Assembly: GCA_964499865.1 (NCBI GenBank)
Contig: CAZCPY010000001.1
Span: 1 to 64,000, forward strand
Length of the DNA stretch: 64,000 nucleotides
From: JANOGU01 sp964499865
GTDB lineage: Bacteria; Pseudomonadota; Alphaproteobacteria; Rhodobacterales; Rhodobacteraceae
Direction of reading: 5' to 3'
In this document: one piece after another, positions 15,805-25,600 of the stretch
Layout of the letters: every line of letters starts with the position of its first letter
How positions within the stretch are numbered: the first letter of the stretch is position 1
Translations under genes and position numbers: made by a program
Notes under the pieces: model-generated
What the model was told of the DNA's origin: nothing
Database searches by the model: none
Seen by the model: the letters and a program-made list of their open reading frames with translations, nothing else

Positions 15805-18800
15805 TGCCGTATATTAACGGACTCCAAACCGGGCTAGAAGGTAGGAATTCGGTAGACACGCGTCTATCGACTTACCCGTCTCCGTTCTTTGATCCCAGCT
15901 CAGCGTACCTACCTCCGTCATATAAGGAGATGTTCCGGTGGACATCTTATCTGTATTTGACGCACTCCGAAATCGCGCCGATCATCAACAAGAAGTGTTC
16001 TTATGTCATTACCGACCTGATATACGAAACTGATAATCCAGTACACACAGAGGCGTGGCGCGAGCTGCTAGAGCGGTATATCAAAGTCCAGCAAGTGGAG
16101 TTTCAGATGCTTCTGGATTACCACGTCTACGGTAATGCGTTTGCTTCTATCTACTATCCGTTTGAGCGTACGCTAACCTGCACGAAGTGTGAGGAAAAAT
16201 ATTCCCCTAAGCTTATTCAGTGGCAGTATAGAGAAGGGCGTTTCTACGGAGCATGCAAGACGTGCAATGCGTTGAAGCCTATGAAAGCGGAAGACCGGCC
16301 AGTCAAAAATCGGTCACGTATCAAAGTTCTACGGTGGAATCCAAAGTTTATTGATATAGATTACAACCCATTCTCTGATCGATCAACCTATATATACCGC
16401 ATTCCAAAGGCGATCCGAGCCAAGATCTCTGATCACATGCACGGTAGGAATAAGGCGATCGTCACGGATACGCCCCTAGAGATTCTAGACGCCGTCAAGG
16501 AAAAGAAGAATCTTCGAATCGCCGCAGATAACATATACCACTTTAAGAACATCACCATCTCGACTGATGATCCGTCTTTTGGTATGCCGCCCCTACTGCC
16601 GGTATTTAAAGACGCGTGGCTGTATCAGACACTGCGGAAGGCGCAAGAAGCTATCGCCATAGACCATATTCTGCCGCTTACGTTGATTACGCCGGCCCCG
16701 ATGGGCGGCCTGTCTCCCCACATGGAGATGGACCTAGGCGATTGGACATCTAAAGTACAAAGAATAATCAAGCAGTGGAGAAGAGACCAGAACGGTATAT
16801 TCACTCTGCCGTTCCCTGCTCAGGTAGAGAATATTCGTGGTGATGCTAACGCCCTGTCAGTGCATAACGACATGGAGCACTTAAAGCAAATGATCGCCGG
16901 CGGTTTGGACGTGCCGCAAGAATTCATATACGGCGGACTCAATTGGTGCCACAGTCTAGACAACGGTCTAGTAACTTCCGATAATGGTCTCTTGTATCTG
17001 GGAGAGATGGTGCCGGAAGTGCTGGGCGAATTCTCTATGGAGGGAAAGGGTGTGTATGCCCCTGGTCATTCCGCCGAAGAAGGCGAGTTGGCGGTAGCAG
17101 TTAATACCGGTAACAAAGAAGCGCTAAAACTAACTAATGCGCTCGGCCAGATAGCTTATCCGTCTAAAGACCACAGATACTGGCGATTGAACCCTGATAC
17201 CCTTAGAGGAGAATGGGTTCGTGCTGAAGAGTTGTCTGTAGGTGACAATATCGGTGTGCGTGTCGGGAGCGATGTTTGGGGGTCTGGAGAACCACTTCCA
17301 AGTGTCGAAGTACGAAAGACTGAAACCGTCGTCGCGCAGCCAAATCTGGACGATAACCTCGCTCTAATTCTGGGGCTTTTAGTCTCTGAGGGTGCGGTTA
17401 CCGGCAAGAGGGACCGCGCTTGTTTCTCTATGGATAACCTAGAGGTTGTTGAAAAGTTCAGGGACGCTGTTCAGCAGTCCTTTGGATATGAGCCGACGAT
17501 TTCAGTTCAGACTCCTAAACACGGAACACGCTTCGGAAGAAATCCGAAATATGTTTGCGATATTAACCGTAAGGCGGCTGGCCGATTTATTCAAGAGTTA
17601 ATGGGAACCGGCTATGCAAAAGATAAGTCCGTTCCTCGCTGCATTCGCACTGCCCCTCGTCATGTTGTATCTATGTTCCTTCGAGCACTGTTCGAGGGTG
17701 ACGGTTGTATTAGCAAGGATTGCGTTTCCTACGCTTCGACATCGTTAAGGTTGTTGCGCGAAGTTCAGGCTATTCTTCTGAATTTCGGGATCGTGACTAG
17801 ATTATATAATTATCCTCGGTCGTCCAACGTGGCGAGTTTGCAGATTTTTGGAGACGATATCCGGCTATTCCAGGAAACGATTGGATTTTTGAGTCACACC
17901 AAGTGTACTAAATTACAGAACGCGGTCTCAACCCGTGAGGCTAAATTGTTCCGTAATCCCGACCGTGAGCGCCTTCCATACGTTTCGGACGTTCTACGGA
18001 ACTTTGTTGACAAGCATCGTATAGGAAAGACTTGGACCGTGTCTAATACGTGTCCTGAACTTAAGCAGGACACTTATACAGTGCGCGAACTGGCCGCTGT
18101 TCTCCAATTAGATGTATCATCCATACGTCTTTGGATCAGGTCGGGAAAGTTGATCGCTGAGATGTCTCCAAATGGTTATGTAATTACAGCTGATAATTTC
18201 AGAACATATGTAACCAGTCATGGGCTCCGTCGGCGCGTTAAAACTCAAGTACCGCAATACTGTGCTACGAAAAAAGACCTTGATTTTGTCGACCTGGCAT
18301 GGGTACATACGTATGATGCAGAATTAGCTGCGAATCTAGAGGAGTTAAAGGACCCACAGGTAATTTGGACGACTATCTGCGAGATACAGGAAGCCGGCTA
18401 TATGCCTATGGGTGACCTAACGGTAAGAGACACTCACAGCTACCTAATCGACGGCACGATAGTTCATAACTCAGGTTCATCTGTCTCGCTACGTGTGCTA
18501 GAGAATTTGTTCCTGTCACAGCAATCATTCCTGAATTTATTCTTACAAGAATTCCTGGTGCCTAAGCTTCGTGCTTACTGCTCCCTACCAGTAGTGACTA
18601 TAAAGCACGCCGACTTCAAGATGGCGGATGATGCTACTCAGAAGCAGATAGCGCTGGGCCTTCGTCAGACCAACACAATATCCGATCAGACAACTATCGA
18701 AGAGCTCGGCTTTGATTATGAGAAAGAGCTTAAGCGTCGCGCGAAAGAAGAAAAGGAACGCCTCGATCTTATGGAGCGGCAGCAGCTTAGAGCCGCAGAA

Positions 18801-19214
18801 ATACAAGGTCAATCTATGGTTGTGCAGGCTCGCTACCAGTCCATGGCGCAGGCCGAGGCCGTTCGGTATCAAGAGATTGAGCAGGCTAGATCCGTCGCGC
18901 TCGGTCACGTGGCAGCAGTGGTTGATCCCACTGGCGGCGTAGCTGCGCAGAACGCGCCTTCGGGTCAAGCGGCGGCTCAGACCGGACAGACTATTAGCAC
19001 CGTGGATCCGTCCGTATTATCTACAGCCGCCGATCATTTCCTTAAGACATACGACCCGCAGCAGCAACAGGTCGCCATGGCTGCGATGCAAAAATCTAAT
19101 CCAGGCCTGCTGCAAGCTATTAAGCAGCGGCAACAGATGATAAGTCAGCAAGTGTCTGATGCAAAACCGCTTCCTGAACAGAAGCCGCCTAGAAGAAAGA
19201 ATAGCCCGATATGA
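15804..19214 (+). CDS. Portal protein interrupted by an intein and carrying a zinc-ribbon insertion
   Basis: A 1136-residue precursor. Exteins are residues 1-381 and 890-1136 (628 residues after splicing), typical for phage portals. They include the LLDYHVYGNAFASIYY helix-strand region, the NIYHFKNI and DDPSFGMPPLLPVFKDAWLY segments, and EFIYGGLNW joining SGSSVSLR after splicing. Two CxxC pairs (C126/C129 and C151/C154) in the first third form an unusual zinc-ribbon-like insertion. The C-terminal 200 residues are Gln-rich and helical, as in portal tunnel/crown segments. The portal forms the DNA gate at one head vertex and contacts the terminase. The start has a good AAAGG site. Confidence 0.85.
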   Translation: MPYINGLQTGLEGRNSVDTRLSTYPSPFFDPSSAYLPPSYKEMFRWTSYLYLTHSEIAPIINKKCSYVITDLIYETDNPVHTEAWRELLERYIKVQQVEFQMLLDYHVYGNAFASIYYPFERTLTCTKCEEKYSPKLIQWQYREGRFYGACKTCNALKPMKAEDRPVKNRSRIKVLRWNPKFIDIDYNPFSDRSTYIYRIPKAIRAKISDHMHGRNKAIVTDTPLEILDAVKEKKNLRIAADNIYHFKNITISTDDPSFGMPPLLPVFKDAWLYQTLRKAQEAIAIDHILPLTLITPAPMGGLSPHMEMDLGDWTSKVQRIIKQWRRDQNGIFTLPFPAQVENIRGDANALSVHNDMEHLKQMIAGGLDVPQEFIYGGLNWCHSLDNGLVTSDNGLLYLGEMVPEVLGEFSMEGKGVYAPGHSAEEGELAVAVNTGNKEALKLTNALGQIAYPSKDHRYWRLNPDTLRGEWVRAEELSVGDNIGVRVGSDVWGSGEPLPSVEVRKTETVVAQPNLDDNLALILGLLVSEGAVTGKRDRACFSMDNLEVVEKFRDAVQQSFGYEPTISVQTPKHGTRFGRNPKYVCDINRKAAGRFIQELMGTGYAKDKSVPRCIRTAPRHVVSMFLRALFEGDGCISKDCVSYASTSLRLLREVQAILLNFGIVTRLYNYPRSSNVASLQIFGDDIRLFQETIGFLSHTKCTKLQNAVSTREAKLFRNPDRERLPYVSDVLRNFVDKHRIGKTWTVSNTCPELKQDTYTVRELAAVLQLDVSSIRLWIRSGKLIAEMSPNGYVITADNFRTYVTSHGLRRRVKTQVPQYCATKKDLDFVDLAWVHTYDAELAANLEELKDPQVIWTTICEIQEAGYMPMGDLTVRDTHSYLIDGTIVHNSGSSVSLRVLENLFLSQQSFLNLFLQEFLVPKLRAYCSLPVVTIKHADFKMADDATQKQIALGLRQTNTISDQTTIEELGFDYEKELKRRAKEEKERLDLMERQQLRAAEIQGQSMVVQARYQSMAQAEAVRYQEIEQARSVALGHVAAVVDPTGGVAAQNAPSGQAAAQTGQTISTVDPSVLSTAADHFLKTYDPQQQQVAMAAMQKSNPGLLQAIKQRQQMISQQVSDAKPLPEQKPPRRKNSPI
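16947..18470 (+). mobile_element. Intein with LAGLIDADG endonuclease and HTH domain inside the portal gene
   Basis: The intein is 508 residues (portal residues 382-889), bounded by Cys1 (CHSLDNG) and a C-terminal VHN followed by Ser. The C-terminal motif (HSYLIDGTIVHN) is a canonical block F/G. Two LAGLIDADG-type motifs are visible, ILGLLVSEG (about 520-530) and LRALFEGDG (about 627-637), so it is likely a homing endonuclease. Residues about 756-800 carry an extra excisionase/MerR-like helix-turn-helix (YTVRELAAVLQLDVSSIR). This probably adds DNA-site recognition. It must splice out to yield a working portal. Confidence 0.9.
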
Positions 19215-19570
19215 CCGTCCCGCCCGGATTCAATAGCGGCGCAGCCCGCACTAACAAGGAGTTATCTGAAAAAGTTCAGACAGCTATGCGTTCTCGTATA
19301 GCTGACAGTCCGATGCTAGATAAGGTTAAGCAAGCGGTTATTGCTATGCAGGGTGCGCACAATGCCGTAAAGCGCCGTAGAATAGCTGCGCTTTGTCTAA
19401 CCGACGCAACAGACCTTGGTATATGGGAGACTATTCATAATGACAAAGAGCATTATGAGGTGATAGAACAGAAAATAAATACCACGGTAAAAGGTGACGC
19501 CATCTGTATCATACAATATTACGAGATCGGAGACGACGTCCCTATAACCAGTAGCCGCGCCGAAGAGTAG
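19211..19570 (+). CDS. Hypothetical protein between portal and RNA polymerase, 119 residues
   Basis: I do not recognise this small soluble protein. It has a Lys/Arg-rich helical N-terminal half (RSRIADSPMLDKVKQA and NAVKRRRIAALC) and a beta-rich C-terminal half (GDAICIIQYYEIGDDV). It overlaps the portal stop by four bases (ATGA), so translation is coupled. It may be a portal-associated or polymerase-associated factor by position only. It has no recognisable resemblance to RNA polymerase omega or alpha subunits. Confidence 0.6.
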   Translation: MTVPPGFNSGAARTNKELSEKVQTAMRSRIADSPMLDKVKQAVIAMQGAHNAVKRRRIAALCLTDATDLGIWETIHNDKEHYEVIEQKINTTVKGDAICIIQYYEIGDDVPITSSRAEE

Positions 19571-19604
19571 AAACAGGCTCTTAGGCGGACGACAGCCTAA
19601 TCGC

Positions 19605-22600
19605 ATGTTTTACGAGCATCAAAAATCTGACTTCATAAGCGCAGTTAGTGGAGTTGAAAACGTCGTTAAGGCGGCCTTTCCGATAAGAAGTCGTCAGTAT
19701 GAGCTCACCGCCTCTAACTGGCGCTGGCTAAATTTAGGTGATGCGTATATCAACGACGTAGCTAAGCAGAAGCAGGCGAAGCTAAAAGAGCAGACCTATG
19801 CTGCGCGCTTGGTCGCAGATTTCGAACTAAAGTCGATCGCGGATGGGAAGACGGTCGATTCACTGAAGAATTATTACGTATTAGACTTTCCACACCTAAC
19901 AAGACTTGGCGGTTACATTGTTGGTGGCAAAGATCGTCAGATTGTGCGGCAGATGCGTCTACGGCCTGGGTTGTACTCTACTGTAGCGCCTGACGGCACG
20001 GTACGCACTATGATCAACACCTCCGCGGCCGGAACTTATAAGGTTCTGCTAGACCGCGCTTCAGGTATGTGCAGACTGGCGCTAAGTCATACTAACATTC
20101 CGATCTACTCTGCACTGAGAGCCGTTGGCGCTACTGATGCAGAGATTAAGGCGGTTCTTGGGCCTGAACTGTTCGCTATCAACGTGCGGGAAGCGTCGGT
20201 AGCAGACGATACGCACAAGATGTTTGTTAAGCTTCGGCCTTACGAATCGATACCGGCAGATCTTGACGAGCAGCGCAAGATCATAACTAAGTTCATGGCA
20301 TCTAAGCCGCTGGACGCCCAAGTCAACGCGATTACGACCGGCCAAAACGGTATTGATAAGATTGACAAGCGCGCGCTGTTGGCAGCAACGGATAAAGCTA
20401 TTCGTCTATCCAAAGGAAGCGTCGACGAAGACGACACCGAGTCGCTAGCGTTCAAATCTATTCACGGTATCGACGATTTCATTTTAGAGAAGTACAAGAG
20501 GAGCTTGCCGACTCTGGTGCGGTATGTTCAGCAGGCGCTCAATAAAACGATTAAGTCTGGTAAGCGGCCCGAAATCAAATTCGTTATGCCGCCGCACGTA
20601 TTCTCGAGCCCGATAGAGTCATTCTTCGGCACATCAGAGCTAAGCCGGTATTCTGAACAGAATAACCTGGTAGATATAGCCGCGACGTCGGACCTAATCA
20701 CTCCTATGGGCGAAGGCGGTATCAAGAGCATTCACGCCGTAACAGATGACGTGCGCGCCTTCCACCCGACATATCTAGGCGCGATCGACCCGCTTGAAAC
20801 GCCCGAGGGCCAGGGTATCGGATTGACGAACCACCTGACGATGGGTGTGAAAAAGGTAAAGAATCGATTGGCTATCGACGTTTACGATGCTAAGACCCGA
20901 AAGAAAGAATCAAAACTTATCGAAGACCTCGTCAACAAAGTCGTAGCATTCCCTGATCAATACTCGAACCTGCCCGAAACCCCAGCGCCGTCGCTAAGAG
21001 CCGCCCCTAAGCCGAAAACCACTTTAGTCAAAGCTAGAACTGCGGAAGGTGTGCGTGAAGTACAACCGAAGATGGTCGACTATATCTTCGTCGATCCGCA
21101 CTCATTCTTCTCATTCACGTCGATGCTTGTTCCGTTTCTGCCTAACAACCACCCGAACCGTGTGTTGATGGGTGACAAGCATATGACGCAAGCCGTCCCG
21201 TTGGTGGGTGGTGAAGCGCCTCTAGTGCAGCACCGTGTTTACGGTAAGGGTTTCGACGAAGTGCTCGGGTCGCAGTTCCTCGCCCACTCACCAATCAACG
21301 GTAAAGTAACAAAGATCACTAACGAAGCTATTTTCGTCAAGCCATCTAAAGGTAAGGCGGAGAAGATTCCGTTATACAAGGACTATCCTCTTAACTCCAA
21401 ACTGTTCCTGACCGAAGCACCACTACCTGACTTAAAGATCGGTACAAAGGTTAAGCAGGGGCAGCCTCTAACACAGAACAACTTCACCTCCGGTAAGTCA
21501 TTAGCTCTGGGGAAGAACCTTAAGGTTGCGTATACCGCGTGGCACGGATATAACCACGAAGACGGCATAGTTATATCTGAAACAGCCGCTAAGAAGTTGA
21601 CTTCAGAGCATAAGTACGAGTTCCGGGTAGAGAAGAAAGACAATATTCAAATCGGTGTGCGCCCGTTCATAGCGGCGTTCCCGAAAGAGCTTGCAGCCGT
21701 TAACCCCGTCACGGACTATGATGAGTCAGGTATCATCAAAAAAGGTACCAAATTAAAGAAGAACCAGGTGATAATCCCCGCCATTCGTAAGGCCGAGTAT
21801 CACCCCGAACTGGACTTACACGCTATTAAGAAATCGTCTGGTGTGCGCTGGTCCAATATGTCTGAAGTATGGGACCTCGATGTACCTGGTGAAGTTGTCG
21901 AGGTAGTAAATACCGGTGGGTTCGTAAAAGTCTTCGTAAAGACCAAAGAACCGATGGTGGAAGGAGATAAGCTATGCTTCGCGCCAGAGCACGAACTTCT
22001 TACGCGCGCTGGTTGGAAGGTGGTAGCTGATGTTACTTTTGATGATGAAGTGGCGACTTTAAATCCTACCACTCACGAACTGGAATATCAACACCCTATT
22101 CGCTTAGACAGGTACGTCATCGAAGACGAGCAGCTCTACTCTCTAGATATGCAACAGCTTTCGATGCGCGTCACACTCGACCATAAGTTGTACGTCGCAT
22201 TCGGCCCGGCTCCGGCGGCGCAGGATTTCACCCTACTTCCGGCAAGAAATGTTTTAGGAAGAGACGCTTGGTTTAGAGTTGACCACCCTAATGAGCGCGG
22301 CCAGTCCCTAGTCATCGTGCATACATCAGCTACGAAAGCTAGGACTGAGGTTTATTCTGGCGAGGTCTTCTGTATAGAGGTACCTAACAATCTTGTTTAT
22401 ACGAGACGCGACGGAAAACCACACTGGTCTGGTAATTCTGTTAAACACGGCGCGAAAGGAATCGTGACTAGAATCCTGCCGGATTCTGAGATGCCGCGCG
22501 GCGAAGATGGTAAGAGCATAGAAGTCTTGTTAAATCCGGCCGGCGTACCGGGTAGAATGAATGCCGGGCAGATGTTAGAGACTGCTGCAAGTAAGGTAGC

Positions 22601-25600
22601 CCTAAAAACTGGAAACACCTACTGGGCAGACAATTTCAACTCGAAGCACGAGAGTACGTTAGACAAAGTTAAGTCAGATTTGGCGGCCCACGGAATAAGC
22701 GACCACGAAACGCTAACAATTCCGAGAACCGGCGACAAGTTGAATAACGTCCTTACGGGTTACCCACTAGTCATGAAGCTAAAGCACATGGTTAGCGGAA
22801 AGATCAGTAGCCGTAATACGATCGGTGACTCATACTCACTGAACGAACAACCTACGAAAGGCGGCGACGCGTCTGCCCAGCGGATCGGCGCGCTAGACAC
22901 ATTCTCTCTTCTTTCAGGGGATGCCACGAACTTCCTTGGTGACGCTTTCGGTATTAAATCTCAAAAGAACCACGACTACTGGCTAGCCATTCAATCCGGA
23001 AAGCAGCCCACTCCGCCTAAGACTCCATTCGTCTCAGAGAAGTTTGTGGCGATGCTACTTGGTGCCGGCATTGACCTAAATCAAAAGAATAATGAGCTGC
23101 GGGCTATGCCCATGACCGATGCGGAAGTTCGTCGCCTATCACACGGAGCCATAAAGGAACCGCTCGGTGTGCGCGCCAATGATTTAAGTCCCGAGCGCGG
23201 CGGCCTGTTCGACCCGCAAGTCACAGGCGGCCCGGTCGGTAACCGCTGGGCGCATATTGAGCTGGCCAGCCCGGTAGTGAACCCTTTACTACTTCCGGCT
23301 GTAGCGTCTGTCGGGCGCTTTAAGACTGAAAAGCAATTGAATCAACTACTGGAAGGCTCTCTGGCTGTAGATGATTCAGGGAATGTGGTCAAAAACGGAA
23401 AGTACACAGGCGTAGAAGGAGTTCGTAAGATTCTCGAGTCTGTAGACGTTAACCGAGAGATAGCGTTATCGGAACTAGAGATAAAGAATAAGAAGGGTAC
23501 TGAACGAAATAAGGCGTTCAAGCGTCTTCGGTATCTAAAGGCGCTGAAGGAGACCGACCTCTCGCCGGCTGCGGCATACATCCAAACAGCTATTCCTGTA
23601 ATCCCGCCTAAGTTCCGTCAGCTAGGCGCGCTCGATGACGGCACGCTATCTGTAGACGACGCAAACCACGGATACAGAGAGATTCTTCTGATCAATAAGC
23701 AAATAGAAGAGCTCAGAAATCTAAAGGTTAAGCCGGAGCTTATCCGGCCTCTCGAAGTTGATCTGAATAAAGCGGTTAGTGGCATGGTTGGTATCACACC
23801 GCCATTGTCGCGGCCCGATCATTTCCGCGGCTTCGTAGATCGAATCAAAGGTGTAACGGATAACAAGCAAGGGTTCTTCCAGAACAACGTGCTCGCACGC
23901 CCGCAAGACCTATCTGCGCGCTCGACCATTACGGTCAACCCGAAGCTCCACATGGATGAAGTCGGCATCCCTAAAGAGATCGCGCGCCGAATCTACAGAC
24001 CGTTCATCATCAGCCGCGCGTCTACGATGCTAGGACTGTCTCCGATCAAGGCAAAGGAGATGTTAGACGCGAACGATCCGTACCTTGATAAGGTCCTAGA
24101 GCTCGAGATGCAGTCTCGTCCTGTTCTACTCAATCGCGCCCCGTCTCTACATAAATATTCAATGATTGCCCAGAAGGGCCGCCTGATCGACGGCAAGGCA
24201 ATCACGTTAAATCCGATGGTAATGGCGGGTCTTAATGCAGATCTTGACGGTGACTGTCAAAATGGCAGAGTCGTGATAAAGCTTAGCGAAATCGGCATTA
24301 GAGCGTTAAAAACGGCACTAAATTCTGAGAAACAGTTCTTGCATGACCACCCTCTATTTGGTATAGTAGACGCAGATCTAGATGATCTAGTTGATCAATT
24401 TATAGACGATAGAGACGTGACTGCAAGATTTAAAGTAGCGACTGCAATTAAGCACGACGATCGCATCATTGTGTGCGATCTTTCTGAGTTCCCCCATCAT
24501 CCTGACGCTACCGAGATTAGTGTTGGTCGACAGGGTAATTTGATTAGGTGGCACAAAGTTCCCGAAGGCATAGAGGTGCTCTCATTTGACCAGGCGACTG
24601 GCGACATGAAATGGAAACCTGCTACCTGGTACACCGTACACGATAACTGCGAAATCTATACGGTAGACTTGTCATCAGGGCAAACAATATTTACCGACGA
24701 TGATCCGCGCGCAGTCTACGGCATCAGTGCTGACAGCGTCGATCTTGTTCCGCGTAGATTTACTCCTGTAGAGGCCAAAGCTGCGGGCGCCTCCGTCCCG
24801 TACAGCACGGAGTTCGCTACAAAAGCTGAAGAAGTTTACATAGATGTAGAAGCTGTAAAATCGCGCAGCCGCTATGTCACTGACCGGCGCAAAGTAACAA
24901 ACGAATTTTGTTATGCTGTTGGAGCGATGATCGGAGATGGATGGATAGATTCGGCCGGGGGTACGTACCTTGCAAATATCGATCAAAACGTTATTGACGC
25001 TGTGGTGTATGGATTAGAATCGGTAGTAGATCGAGAGATTGCAGTATACGAGAAACCTGTCAGTACCGGCATACACACGCCCAAAGGTGAGAATCGCGCT
25101 GTGTCGCTCTTACATGCTGGCCTAGGTCGTACGGTAGCGGCGCTCATAGGCCAAGGCGCAGAGAATAAGCATCTTCCCGAGTTTGCTTTTAAATTGCCGA
25201 CTGAGGCGCGCCTGAGTCTATTAGCCGGTCTAATCGATACAGATGGTTGCGTAGCTTTAAGTAAAGCTAGGAGTAAAGCTAAAGTACAGACGTCTGTTAA
25301 CTACTCTACAACCAGTCTAAGGTTGGCGCGAGAGATACAAATGCTATGCAAGACTATAGGAGTACGCGCAGGGGTGACTCCGACTAAGACACCGTCCGGA
25401 AGAGCTGCGTGGGCAGTATCTTTAGAAACCGGTCGTCTACAGGAGCTAGGATTGCATACGTATATGAAGCATACCGAGCGACGGACGCGCCTAGCCACCG
25501 CGCATTTTGAAAAATCAGCAGTATCTGCTAGATACGACGCAGTGCCGTTCCCTATGGTCGTGGCGGCGGAGATTCAGGCGGCCGTTAAGGGCCGCGACCT

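Noticed and set aside
16947..18470. A stand-alone homing endonuclease gene inside the portal region
   Set aside because: The segment has intein splicing blocks at both edges (Cys1 and HN followed by Ser) in the same frame as the portal, so it is an intein, not a separate gene.
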